DNA from: UBA7985 sp965658725
GTDB lineage: Bacteria; Pseudomonadota; Alphaproteobacteria; UBA7985
DNA length: 64,000 nt
Assembly (NCBI GenBank): GCA_965658725.1
Contig: CBFHUI010000004.1
Coordinates: 1 to 64,000 of the forward strand
Direction of reading: 5' to 3'
The notes under the pieces are model-generated. The model was not told the DNA's origin and ran no database searches. It was given only the letters and a program-made list of their open reading frames with translations. This document shows, one piece after another, positions 56,501 through 64,000 of the stretch (the first letter of the stretch is position 1; the number at the start of each line of letters is the position of its first letter). Position numbers and translations under genes: made by a program.

Positions 56501-58423
56501 TTGGCACAGCCCGCATCGTTCAAGATCCCCGCATCCAAGCGCCGAGCGAACCTGCAGGAAGACTTCCGGCAGTCCACCTCGGCAACCTTGCGCGCACTCT
56601 CCGGCAACAAGGAGCTGGAGGCGGTTTTCGCGTCAAACGCGCGTGGGAAGATCGGCAACGATGTGTTCATCAGCTCGCCCAGCCGGGAAATGACCCCGGC
56701 AGAGCAGGCACTGGTGCGCGGTGAGTGCGACCAAAACGCCCTGCGCGAAGCCCACCACGATGAAAAGCTGCACACCCGCCTTGCCCCGGTTGAGATGACC
56801 GCGCGGCAGGTTTTCGATGCTATGGAGCAGGTGCGCTATGAGGCGCTGGGCTCCCGCGAGATGGGCGGTGTTCGGCAAAACCTGCAGGCCGCGCACGAGC
56901 AGCGGGTCTCCGACCTGAACCTAAAGTTCGTCAACGCCAAAGAAGAAGCCCCGCTGGCTGAAGTCATGCGCTATCTGGCGCGGGAGCATATCAGCGAAGG
57001 TGAGTGGAACGTTCCGGACAACGCACAGCCGGTTGTTGACCTCTGGAAGCCGCACCTGAGCGACAGCGTTTATGAGCAGCTGGAACGCCTGAAAGATAAC
57101 CTCGACGATCAAAGCGCCTTTGCCGAGATTGCCGGAGATCTGCTCCGCGACCTCGAATTTGAGATCGACCAGAACCCCGATGATCAGCCTGATGACGATC
57201 AGGAAGCGGGCGAGGATAACGACACCGAGAGCAACGCGAACGACGTGCGCGGTGAGGATGACGGCCAGCAGGACGATCAGCCTCAGGACTCCAACCCCGA
57301 CGACCAGCAAGCCTCTGACCAACAGCAGGCCGGCGAGCAGGACGACGTGCAGTCTGAAGACAGCTCGCAGATGCAGGAAGGGGACGAAGCTCCACTGCAG
57401 CCTGATATGACGCCGGAGTACCGCCCGCCGTCCAACGACCCGCCGCCGCACGACTACAAGGCCTTTACCACCAAGCATGACGAAGTTGTTGAAGCTCAAG
57501 ACCTCTGTGACGGCGAAGAGCTGACCCGCTTGCGTCTGATGCTCGACCAGCAGCTGACTTCGCTGCAGTCTGTTGTTGCCAAACTCGCCAACCGCTTGCA
57601 GCGCCGCCTGATGGCGAAGCAGACGCGGTCGTGGGAGTTCAACCTCGAAGAAGGTCTGCTGGATACCGCGCGCTTAACTCGTGTGATTACTGATCCGACC
57701 AATCCGTTGTCGTTCAAGGTTGAGACCGATACTGACTTCCGCGACACCATTGTGACGCTGCTGATCGACAACTCCGGCTCCATGCGTGGCCGTCCCATTT
57801 CCACGGCAGCGATTTGTGCGGACATTCTCGCACGGACGCTGGAGCGCTGTGGTGTCAAAGTCGAAATTCTCGGCTTTACCACGCGACAGTGGAAGGGCGG
57901 GAAGGCCAAGGAAGACTGGCTCGCCGCTGATCGACCGACCAATCCGGGCCGCCTGAACGATTTGCGGCACATCATCTACAAATCCGCCGACGCGCCTTGG
58001 CGCCGTGCGCGGAAGAACCTCGGCCTGATGCTTCGCGAAGGCCTGCTGAAAGAAAACATCGACGGCGAAGCGCTCGAATGGGCGATGAAGCGTTTGTCGG
58101 TCCGCCCAGAAAACCGTCGCATCTTGATGGTGATTTCTGACGGTGCACCAGTCGATGACAGCACGCAGTCTGTGAACAGCGGCAACTACCTCGAAAAGCA
58201 CCTGCGCGACGTCATTGAGTCGATCGAGAAGAAGTCAGAAGTTGAGCTTGTCGCCATCGGTATCGGCCACGACGTGACCCGCTATTACCAGCGCGCTGTG
58301 ACCATCACGGATGCTGAGCAGCTGGGTGGGGCGATGATGGATCACCTGGTCTCACTGTTCGACGAAGACGCCCTGCGCAAGCTTGCTGCTGAGGCCATGG
58401 CTGCGGGTCTGATGGGGCGCTAG
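56501..58423 (+). CDS. cobT: Cobaltochelatase subunit CobT, TTG start
   Basis: This 640-residue partner of CobS has an N-terminal helical region (1-220), a long acidic low-complexity linker (about 222-303, rich in D, Q and E), and a C-terminal von Willebrand A domain with the MIDAS motif DNSGSMRG from residue 423. The TTG at 56501 is the only early start in frame. CobS and CobT form a hexameric assembly that feeds CobN. The pair indicates aerobic vitamin B12 synthesis or salvage. QueG at 22.4 kb is a cobalamin-dependent enzyme in the same window. Confidence 0.96.
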   Translation: MAQPASFKIPASKRRANLQEDFRQSTSATLRALSGNKELEAVFASNARGKIGNDVFISSPSREMTPAEQALVRGECDQNALREAHHDEKLHTRLAPVEMTARQVFDAMEQVRYEALGSREMGGVRQNLQAAHEQRVSDLNLKFVNAKEEAPLAEVMRYLAREHISEGEWNVPDNAQPVVDLWKPHLSDSVYEQLERLKDNLDDQSAFAEIAGDLLRDLEFEIDQNPDDQPDDDQEAGEDNDTESNANDVRGEDDGQQDDQPQDSNPDDQQASDQQQAGEQDDVQSEDSSQMQEGDEAPLQPDMTPEYRPPSNDPPPHDYKAFTTKHDEVVEAQDLCDGEELTRLRLMLDQQLTSLQSVVAKLANRLQRRLMAKQTRSWEFNLEEGLLDTARLTRVITDPTNPLSFKVETDTDFRDTIVTLLIDNSGSMRGRPISTAAICADILARTLERCGVKVEILGFTTRQWKGGKAKEDWLAADRPTNPGRLNDLRHIIYKSADAPWRRARKNLGLMLREGLLKENIDGEALEWAMKRLSVRPENRRILMVISDGAPVDDSTQSVNSGNYLEKHLRDVIESIEKKSEVELVAIGIGHDVTRYYQRAVTITDAEQLGGAMMDHLVSLFDEDALRKLAAEAMAAGLMGR

Positions 58424-58441
58424 GCGTCCTTCTTCACCGTT

Positions 58442-59713
58442 CTAGGCCGTGTCTTCTGCCGCTTCGGCAGGTGGTCGTGCCCGCTCAAACCACCGCAACA
58501 CCAGCCCAACGGTCAGCGCCAGCGTAATCGGGAACAGCGCCAGCGCCATGAAGGTGGTTCGGAAGCCATAGTGCTCGCCGGAAAAGCCGATGGTGACCGG
58601 ACCGCCGAGGAAGGCGATGAAACCCACAGCCGTTATGATCGATATCGCGACCCCCGGCGGCAAACCAGGCGCGCCGTCAGCGGTCTTGATCGCTTGCGGG
58701 ATGATGTTGCCCGTGCCCAGCCCGACCATGGCAAAGCCGATGTAGGTGAGCGCGCTGGTTTCGGGCCGGGTTGCCAGAATAATGCCGATGACGGCAATCA
58801 CCCCACCAATCTGCAGCGTCCCCGCTCGGCCAATCCGCGCGATCACCGGGTCGCCGACCATGCGGCCAACCGTCATCATGGCGGTGAAGAAGGCGAGAGC
58901 TGTCCCCCCAGCCACCGCCGCTGCGCGCCGCCGGTCGGCGTCTGCTGCATCCAACGTGGGCCACAGGCGCTCCGGCACGATCGGCGCGTCACGGCCAAGG
59001 AACAGCTCGCGGATGAGGAAAGAGCCCCAGTCCTGAAACGTGCCTTCGAGCATGTAGCCCACGATCTGATAGAAGGCGATGATCAGCAGAGGCGGATAGA
59101 GGATGTACTTGAGCTTCAGCGGCGGGCTGCTGGTCGCGCTCTCCGCCGGGATCTGCTCCCGCCGCAGCAGACCATTGTAGATCGACGGCAGGCAGGCAAA
59201 GCCCAGCACAATCAGCCCCCAGATCAGCCACAACCCGTTCAACTCCAGCGCCAGCCAACCGGCCATCCCCGCAGAGCCAATGAAAGTACCCAGCGACCAG
59301 AAACCGTGGATCGAGGAGATCACCGGCTTACCCAGCTGATCCTCAATCACCGACGCCTGTGAGTTAACGGCGATTTCCCACGTGCTGATGGTCAGCCCAA
59401 CCAGCAGAAACAGCACCAGATAGATCACGAATGACGGCGCAGAGACCATGAAGCCGACCACACTCAAGTAGCCGATCGACATGATCATCACAGCTTTTCG
59501 GGTGCCAATTTGCTTGATGATCCACGGGGCGAGGGGCAGTGAAACCAGCGCTCCCCCGGCGCCAAACAGGAAGCCAATGCCAAATGCGCCCTCACCTATG
59601 CCAAAGCGGTCCTTCACAAAGGGCAGGTAAGGCAAATATGTCCCGATCAGTGTGCCGTAGATCAAAAAGATGAAGCTCACAGAAAATCGAGCGCTTTGCG
59701 GCGTAGCGGTCAT
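58442..59713 (-). CDS. MFS transporter
   Basis: This 423-residue inner-membrane protein has about 12 helices in two halves of six. A family loop between helices 2 and 3 reads IIKQIGTRKAVMIMSIG. The C-terminal half has IARIGRAGTLQIGG in the equivalent position. GFWSLGTFIGSAGMAG resembles sugar-porter-like or YbjJ-type members; the substrate is unknown. I chose the ATG at 59713 (MTATPQ) with GAGG upstream; longer starts give an N-terminal leader without a helix. It converges with cobT with an 18-base gap and is divergent from rbfA. Confidence 0.88.
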   Translation of the reverse strand: MTATPQSARFSVSFIFLIYGTLIGTYLPYLPFVKDRFGIGEGAFGIGFLFGAGGALVSLPLAPWIIKQIGTRKAVMIMSIGYLSVVGFMVSAPSFVIYLVLFLLVGLTISTWEIAVNSQASVIEDQLGKPVISSIHGFWSLGTFIGSAGMAGWLALELNGLWLIWGLIVLGFACLPSIYNGLLRREQIPAESATSSPPLKLKYILYPPLLIIAFYQIVGYMLEGTFQDWGSFLIRELFLGRDAPIVPERLWPTLDAADADRRRAAAVAGGTALAFFTAMMTVGRMVGDPVIARIGRAGTLQIGGVIAVIGIILATRPETSALTYIGFAMVGLGTGNIIPQAIKTADGAPGLPPGVAISIITAVGFIAFLGGPVTIGFSGEHYGFRTTFMALALFPITLALTVGLVLRWFERARPPAEAAEDTA

Positions 59714-59795
59714 AGGGCCTCGTGCGAGTTTGTTGGTGCTTCGGTAGCCGATTCGCTCCATAGTGAACCTGACCAAGAGTAGACAGGAGGCCCCA

Positions 59796-60161
59796 ATGGC
59801 TGAATCTCATCGTCAACAGCGTGTAGCGGAACGTATCCGCAAAATCCTGTCCGCAGAACTGGCGAAAAGCAACTTCTCAGATGCCGTGCTCGACCGGCAA
59901 CCCATCACCATCACCCATGTTGATCCCTCTCCCGACTTGCGTCATGCGAAGGTCTTTTTCACCGCTTTGGGGGGTGTGGCGCTGGTGCCGGTCAAGGATC
60001 TCAAGGATGCACTGACCCGGCAAAAGACCGCGTTGCAGTCGGCGCTGGGTCGGCAATTGACCATGAAGTTCACGCCAAAGCTTACGTTTGTCCCTGACGA
60101 TGCCTTTGACAAAGCCGATCACATGAACCGGCTCATCCATGGTTTGCCACAAGCGAACTGA
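59796..60161 (+). CDS. rbfA: Ribosome-binding factor A
   Basis: This 121-residue KH-fold factor matures the 5' end of 16S rRNA. RQQRVAERIRKILSAELAK is the diagnostic start, THVDPSPDLRHAKVFFTALG the middle, and TMKFTPKLTFVPDDAFDKAD the end. CAGGAGG lies five bases upstream of the ATG. In most bacteria rbfA follows infB directly; here it is 30 kb away and alone. Its last 29 bases overlap the convergent PIN gene. Confidence 0.95.
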   Translation: MAESHRQQRVAERIRKILSAELAKSNFSDAVLDRQPITITHVDPSPDLRHAKVFFTALGGVALVPVKDLKDALTRQKTALQSALGRQLTMKFTPKLTFVPDDAFDKADHMNRLIHGLPQAN

Positions 60162-60636
60162 TCGCCTTCGCAGTCTGGGAAAGTCCGGCTCGGCGCAGGT
60201 CGTCGGGGTGGTGGTCTGGGCTCTGCAGCGCTGTCGCATGGGCCGCGAAGAAAGCGTCGATACTCACTCGATCCAGCCCAAGCGGTCTTAACTGCCGCAG
60301 GGGAAAGTCGCGGGCGTTGCTGGTAACAATCAAGCTGGCGTCAGCACTCAGCGCCGCTTCGATCACATGCAGATCGCCGGGATCGCGGAAGCCGTTGGCG
60401 GAGAGCGGGAGCGGGGCGGGTGTGACGATGCTGGCCTGAAACTGGGTCAGAAAAACCTCAGCATCGGGCATGGCTCGAGCGGTGAGAACGGCGCGGAGCT
60501 CCTCGACGGTGCGCGTGGACCAGAGCGGCTGAATCGTGCCTGTCCGAGCAAGATCGGCAATCAACGCCCGCACTCGAAAACGAAAAAGCGCGTTGGTGTC
60601 GAACACAACGCGCTTTGAGGTGGGTGAGGATGCCAC
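60133..60636 (-). CDS. PIN-domain protein
   Basis: This 167-residue putative ribonuclease has the PIN acidic residues: Asp13 in VFDTNALF, Glu45 in RTVEELRAVL, Asp85/Asp88 in FRDPGDLHVIEAAL and Asp110 in TSNARDFP. The start is GTG at 60636. No antitoxin gene is adjacent; it begins 14 bases after the sigma-54-type regulator gene and overlaps the 3' end of rbfA on the opposite strand. It could be a solitary VapC-like toxin or a housekeeping PIN nuclease. Confidence 0.86.
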   Translation of the reverse strand: MASSPTSKRVVFDTNALFRFRVRALIADLARTGTIQPLWSTRTVEELRAVLTARAMPDAEVFLTQFQASIVTPAPLPLSANGFRDPGDLHVIEAALSADASLIVTSNARDFPLRQLRPLGLDRVSIDAFFAAHATALQSPDHHPDDLRRAGLSQTAKAISSLVANHG

Positions 60637-60650
60637 GGAAAGGCGGCTTC

Positions 60651-62288
60651 TTAGCTCTTGGACTCGAGCGTTTCCCAGTGCTGACGCTTGCGGTAGATCG
60701 TTGAAGCAGAGATCCCAAGCAGTGCGGCTGCTTTCGGGATGTTACCACCACAGGACTCGATGGCGTCCTCGATGGCCTGCTTCTCTGTTTCCCACAGGGG
60801 CAGAATGCCTTCAGCACGCCGCCGGATTGGCGCGCCTTCACCAGCAGCAGCCGGGTTGACGATGCCCTCAATCGGGGCAGTGGAGCGCGGAGACAGCGGG
60901 TTGGGCGTGCTGGTCGTCGCGCGCAGGGCTTCTGCGGCGAGGTTCTCGGCCAGCGGACTAGCGGGTGCGGACGGCACGCTGTTCTGCGGAGGAGCCACGG
61001 AGACCGGGGATGCGCCGCCTTGGTTGGGTAGAGCGGTCGGCGCGCCAGCGGTGAACATGGCGGGTGGGGTATGCGCGTGAACACCCGGAACGCGGCCCGG
61101 GCCAGACCCTGCCGGGTTTACGGGTGCTGGCACCATATCGGCTGTTACCTGCTCACCCTTGTTCAGGACGACGATGTTACGGATAACGTTCTGCAGCTGG
61201 CGGACGTTGCCCGGCCAAGGATAGTTCAGGAACATGCGGGAGACTTCGGGGTCGAAATCGCGGAAGCGCTTGTTCTCTTCAGCAGCAAACTCCACCAGAA
61301 TCTTGCGGGCAATGTCGAGCGTATCGCCCTCACGCGCGCGCAGCGGTGGCAGGTGGATCGGAATGACGTGCAGGCGGTAGTAGAGGTCTTCGCGGAAGCG
61401 GCCTTCGCCGATTTCCACCAGCGGATCGCGGTTGGTGGCGCAGATGAAGCGGATATCAACCTTCTGCTGCTTGGTTCCACCGACTTTGGTGAAGGTGCCG
61501 GTCTGGATAAAGCGCAGCAGCTTGGACTGCAGGTGCAGGTCCATTTCGCAGACTTCGTCGAGGAACAGCGTACCGCCCTCCGCCTGCGAGGCCGCGCCTT
61601 CGTGATCGCTGATCGCGCCGGTAAAGGCGCCTTTCACGTGACCGAAGATTTCGGATTCCATCAGGTCTTTCGGGATCGCTGCACAGTTCAGCACGACAAG
61701 CGGCTTTTTCGCGCGCGGGGAAAGACGATGGATGGCTTCGGCCGTGACTTCTTTACCTGTACCAGACTCGCCGGTGATGAAGGTTGTGGCCTTGGACGGC
61801 GCGGCGGATTCCACCATGCGGTAGATGACCTGCATGGCCTTGGACTTGCCAATGAAGCCCTGAAAGCCCTTGGTCGAGACCGGCTTGGGGTTGGCGATGA
61901 CCTGCTGCTTGATGCTCTCGCGCTTCAAAGCGGCGGTGAGCGTCTGGACGAGGCGCTGTCGGTTGAACGGCTTGACGAGGAAGTCGTACGCCCCGCCGCG
62001 CATGGTCTCGACCGCCATGTTGATCGAGCCGTGAGCCGTAATCATGATGACGGCGGAGTTGAGGCCGCGCTCCTGGATAAAGTCGAGGATCTCCGTGCCG
62101 TTCATATCGGGCAGACGAACGTCCAGCAAAATGACGTCGGGTTCATCGTTGGAGAGATGCTTGAGCGCTTCCTTGCCACTGCTGGCGTGCGTGATGTCGA
62201 GCGGCTCCTCTTTCAGATATTCCTTATACAGGGAAACCAGAGGCTGCTCATCTTCAACAAGCAAAACTTTAAAGCGTTGTGCGCTCAT
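60651..62288 (-). CDS. Sigma-54-dependent response regulator (NtrC/LuxO type)
   Basis: This 545-residue activator has a receiver (1-120) with phospho-Asp56 in LLDVRLPDMNG and Lys in FLVKPF. A sigma-54 interaction AAA+ domain (about 145-385) has GESGTGKE at 173-180 and GAFTGA at 220-225. A linker of about 100 residues, rich in Pro and Ala, precedes a Fis-type helix-turn-helix (about 505-545, KAAALLGISASTIYRKRQ). The start MSAQRF is at 62288. It is an orphan with no kinase in the window. The PIN gene follows it. Confidence 0.93.
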   Translation of the reverse strand: MSAQRFKVLLVEDEQPLVSLYKEYLKEEPLDITHASSGKEALKHLSNDEPDVILLDVRLPDMNGTEILDFIQERGLNSAVIMITAHGSINMAVETMRGGAYDFLVKPFNRQRLVQTLTAALKRESIKQQVIANPKPVSTKGFQGFIGKSKAMQVIYRMVESAAPSKATTFITGESGTGKEVTAEAIHRLSPRAKKPLVVLNCAAIPKDLMESEIFGHVKGAFTGAISDHEGAASQAEGGTLFLDEVCEMDLHLQSKLLRFIQTGTFTKVGGTKQQKVDIRFICATNRDPLVEIGEGRFREDLYYRLHVIPIHLPPLRAREGDTLDIARKILVEFAAEENKRFRDFDPEVSRMFLNYPWPGNVRQLQNVIRNIVVLNKGEQVTADMVPAPVNPAGSGPGRVPGVHAHTPPAMFTAGAPTALPNQGGASPVSVAPPQNSVPSAPASPLAENLAAEALRATTSTPNPLSPRSTAPIEGIVNPAAAGEGAPIRRRAEGILPLWETEKQAIEDAIESCGGNIPKAAALLGISASTIYRKRQHWETLESKS

Positions 62289-62508
62289 CAATATCAAATC
62301 CCATGCCAAAGCGTAGGCAATAACAATTTACGGCTAAACAATATGCGACGTTGTAATTCTCGATCTAAGTACGCTGCGAAAACCACTGAAATCAAGGATT
62401 TTTTTCGGTTTTGACGCAATTCGTTTGATCGCTGCATTTTGCAAACATCAGCGCAAAGCGAAAAATCGCTCGGGTGCCGTTTGGCCAATAAGCCAGATTT
62501 CCACCGAC

Positions 62509-62517
62509 TTATCCACA
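62509..62517 (+). promoter_or_regulatory. Perfect DnaA box (TTATCCACA)
   Basis: TTATCCACA matches the strongest E. coli DnaA consensus exactly and is followed by a run of A residues. It is the only perfect copy I noticed; near-matches occur at 22034-22042 and, on the other strand, at 7676-7684. A single box with no cluster does not make an origin, but regulation by DnaA is possible. Confidence 0.45.
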
Positions 62518-62548
62518 AAAAAACTCCCTATTTACGGGGGTAGAAGTC

Positions 62549-62579
62549 AAAAAAAGGGCGTCCTAATTGGACGCCCTTT
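62549..62579 (-). terminator. Terminator of the BI-1 family gene
   Basis: AAAGGGCGTCC (62553-62563) and GGACGCCCTTT (62569-62579) form a perfect 11-base stem with a five-base AATTA-type loop. On the minus strand the 3' arm runs into TTTTT, so this ends the gene at 62613. Confidence 0.92.
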
Positions 62580-62612
62580 GTGCTCAAGTCTGAGACCTGA
62601 TCAAGCTGGAGC

Positions 62613-63425
62613 CTAGTTCCGTGCGGAGAAGATCCGCAGCAGGGACAGGAACAGGTTGATGAAGTTGATGTACAGGCTCAGCGCGCCGCCGATGGCGTAG
62701 GACTGTGCCAGTGCCTGATCCCCGGACTGTGCCGCGTGGTAGTACAGGCCCTTCAGGTTCTGCGTGGTGTAAGCGATCAGCGCCAGAGAGGCGAAGATCA
62801 CGACAACGCTGATCAGGATGTCGAACCAGCCACCTGCGAAGATACCGATGCCCAGCACGTTGCCCAGGAACAGCTGTGCGACCGATGCGATGATCGCAGC
62901 GAGGATGCCTGCGCCGGCAATCGCGCCGATGCTGCTCAGGTCACGGTTCGTGGTGTAACCGAAGAGCGACAGAATGCCGAAGCCCAGCGATGCGGACAGG
63001 AAGGCCTTGAGAACGACCGGACCGGAATAGCCGGTGGCGTTCGCCAGCTGCTGCGCGCCCACGCTGTTGATCGCGAAGGCCATGATGAAGGACAGCGCCA
63101 CGCCCATCAGCGTGGCAAAGGTCCAGAACACGGCCTGTGCCGCACTGGGGCTCATTGTATAGATGCGTCCACCGAAGATGAATGACAGCACCAGCGGCGC
63201 AAACATGACTACCCAGCGCACGGGCGAGCCGTACAGGATCTGGCCCAGGACGGAGCCGTCCTGAAAGGCAAAGTAGGCAACCACAAAGCCGACGACGCCA
63301 GTAAGCGCCAGTCCGCCGATCATGTAGTTGTAAACGGACAAGAAGAAGGTCCGTAGACCAGCGTCAACCGCGACGTCACCGGCGCGGCGGTAGCTGATTG
63401 GATCGTCGTCGAAGTTGTTCGACAT
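62613..63425 (-). CDS. Bax inhibitor-1/YccA family membrane protein
   Basis: This 270-residue inner-membrane protein has seven hydrophobic helices. The N-terminal region AGLRTFFLSVYNYMIGGLAL and the GRIYTMSPSAAQAVFWTFATLMG segment are typical of the bacterial BI-1/YccA family. The C-terminal part ends with YINFINLFLSLLRIF, matching the family's SLYLDFINLFLxLLRL-like end. Family members act as pH-sensitive calcium leak channels or as FtsH regulators. It is monocistronic with its own terminator. Confidence 0.94.
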   Translation of the reverse strand: MSNNFDDDPISYRRAGDVAVDAGLRTFFLSVYNYMIGGLALTGVVGFVVAYFAFQDGSVLGQILYGSPVRWVVMFAPLVLSFIFGGRIYTMSPSAAQAVFWTFATLMGVALSFIMAFAINSVGAQQLANATGYSGPVVLKAFLSASLGFGILSLFGYTTNRDLSSIGAIAGAGILAAIIASVAQLFLGNVLGIGIFAGGWFDILISVVVIFASLALIAYTTQNLKGLYYHAAQSGDQALAQSYAIGGALSLYINFINLFLSLLRIFSARN

Positions 63426-63545
63426 GGTGTCCTCCGAAAGTAAGGTCAGGAACGATGGGGCATGACCGCCCCAACTCTCGCGCGCATCCTGCCTCAGCAG
63501 CAGGAGAAACGCCAGACTTGCGACTGATATAGGGGGTCGCAGGCG

Positions 63546-64000
63546 CTAGCGGTAGAACCGTGCGACCAATTCGACGTGACCGGTGAACAAAAATTGATCC
63601 AGCGGGGCGACCCATTCGAGCTGATAGCCCCCTTCGCGCAAAATCCGGGCATCGCGGGCGAAGGTTGAGGGGTTGCAACTTACGGCGACGACCGTGGCCG
63701 GACCCGCATCGGCGAGGGCCTCGGTCTGCGCTTTGGCTCCGGCGCGGGGCGGGTCGATGACCACGGCCTGAACCTTTTTGAGCGCAGCACCGGTCAGGGG
63801 CCAGTTGGCCAGATCGCGGGTCGCCGCGTGCACGTCCAGCCCTGCTGCCTTGGCGGCTGTTTTCAAAGCCTCGATGGCAGCGGACGCGCCCTCATAGGCC
63901 TCAACGGTGTGGCCGCGCTCGGCGAGCGGCAGGGCAAAAGTGCCGTGTCCGGAATAAAGGTCCATGACCCGTCTCGCTTCGTCCGGGATCGCGGCGAGGA
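63546..64000 (-). CDS. RlmD/TrmA-type class I SAM-dependent RNA (uracil-5) methyltransferase, C-terminal part (5' end beyond window)
   Basis: About 151 C-terminal residues are present and the frame is open to the window edge, so the methionine at 63965 is internal. SAM motif I is VMDLYSGHGTFALPLAERG. VIDPPRAGAKAQT and VAVSCNPSTFARDARIL carry the catalytic cysteine, and GHVELVARF carries the general-base Glu, all as in the RumA/RlmD/TrmA family. The missing N-terminus would hold a TRAM domain and any iron-sulfur cysteines. The exact RNA target cannot be decided. Confidence 0.9.
   Translation of the reverse strand, partial: LAAIPDEARRVMDLYSGHGTFALPLAERGHTVEAYEGASAAIEALKTAAKAAGLDVHAATRDLANWPLTGAALKKVQAVVIDPPRAGAKAQTEALADAGPATVVAVSCNPSTFARDARILREGGYQLEWVAPLDQFLFTGHVELVARFYR

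Larger units (their letters stand above)
62289..62612 (-). promoter_or_regulatory. AT-rich upstream region of the sigma-54-type regulator gene
   Basis: This 324-base gap lies upstream of the regulator gene and downstream of the BI-1 gene, both on the minus strand. It holds the BI-1 terminator at 62549-62579, a perfect DnaA box at 62509-62517, a small hairpin AGCGA/TCGCT at 62457-62470 and TGCA half-sites at 62433-62443. No ORF or RNA gene is evident. The regulator's promoter should lie in the part nearest 62289. Confidence 0.45.

Noticed and set aside
61071..62414. 447-residue plus-strand frame
   Set aside because: It is antisense to the sigma-54-type regulator with intact AAA+ and receiver motifs.
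62289..62612. Replication origin
   Set aside because: Only one perfect DnaA box and no box cluster, and none of the genes usually flanking alphaproteobacterial origins (for example hemE, parAB, rho, dnaA) is nearby.
1..64000. CRISPR arrays, insertion sequences, prophage or genomic island borders
   Set aside because: I saw no regularly spaced repeats, transposases, phage genes or tRNA-associated integrases; composition is mostly even.

Overview
The window is a gene-dense chromosomal stretch of an alphaproteobacterium at roughly 60 percent GC. The lineage call rests on several gene families typical of that class: class I lysyl-tRNA synthetase, CobS/CobT cobaltochelatase subunits, a MucR/Ros regulator, DUF2889, an Atm1-type ABC exporter, and blocks such as miaB-phoH-ybeY-corC-lnt and aroK-aroB-CNNM. 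A large two-helix coiled-coil protein resembling the polarity factor TipN is compatible with a Caulobacterales/Parvularculales-like or deep alphaproteobacterial branch, but I cannot name the genus. I saw no rRNA, tRNA, CRISPR array, insertion sequence or prophage, so this is mostly core genome.

Layout. 1-3.3 kb: end of the F1 ATP synthase operon (atpA 3' end, atpG, atpD, atpC), with a terminator-like hairpin between atpD and atpC and a strong terminator after atpC. 3.4-7.6 kb: secreted serine hydrolase, MAPEG protein, EamA transporter, then on the minus strand a bacterial voltage-gated sodium channel, a DUF2306 membrane protein and a TerB-like protein. 7.7-14.5 kb: DinG-like helicase, divergent from lysK-DUF952-pyrD, where pyrD is fused in frame to a HAD phosphatase domain. 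14.6-18.8 kb: TipN-like coiled-coil protein and two tandem secreted proteins sharing a KTGYAP motif, one with an ochre codon at the start of its signal peptide. 19-22.4 kb: gpsA, Atm1-like ABC exporter, rpmB.

22.4-43.7 kb is almost entirely on the minus strand. In transcription order it holds a NifU-like scaffold gene, a glucosaminidase lipoprotein, tsaB-rimI, mucR, miaB-phoH-ybeY-corC-lnt, an XRE regulator, trmB, rimP-nusA-ylxR-infB, a phytase-like esterase gene and a queuosine cluster (yhhQ-queA-tgt-queG). 43.9-46.7 kb: lolA, a class I glutamine-amidotransferase-like hydrolase, xth and a membrane protein on the plus strand. 46.7-50.3 kb (minus): an OmpR-type regulator, yggS, accA, xerD and a one-helix protein. 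50.4-58.4 kb (plus, apart from an RHH protein and bolA): aroK-aroB-CNNM-DUF2889, a J-domain protein, cobS-cobT. 58.4-64 kb: MFS transporter, rbfA, PIN protein, sigma-54-type response regulator, BI-1 family protein and a truncated RlmD/TrmA-type RNA methyltransferase.

Much of the window serves translation: rimP-nusA-ylxR-infB, rbfA, ybeY and rpmB for transcription-translation and ribosome assembly; miaB, tsaB, trmB and the queuosine genes for tRNA modification; lysK for charging; rimI for ribosomal protein acetylation. Envelope biogenesis (lnt, lolA, the glucosaminidase lipoprotein, gpsA, accA) is the second theme. The least explained items are the PyrD-HAD fusion, the KTGYAP secreted pair, the TipN-like protein and a rpmB terminator that lies inside the convergent queG coding region.
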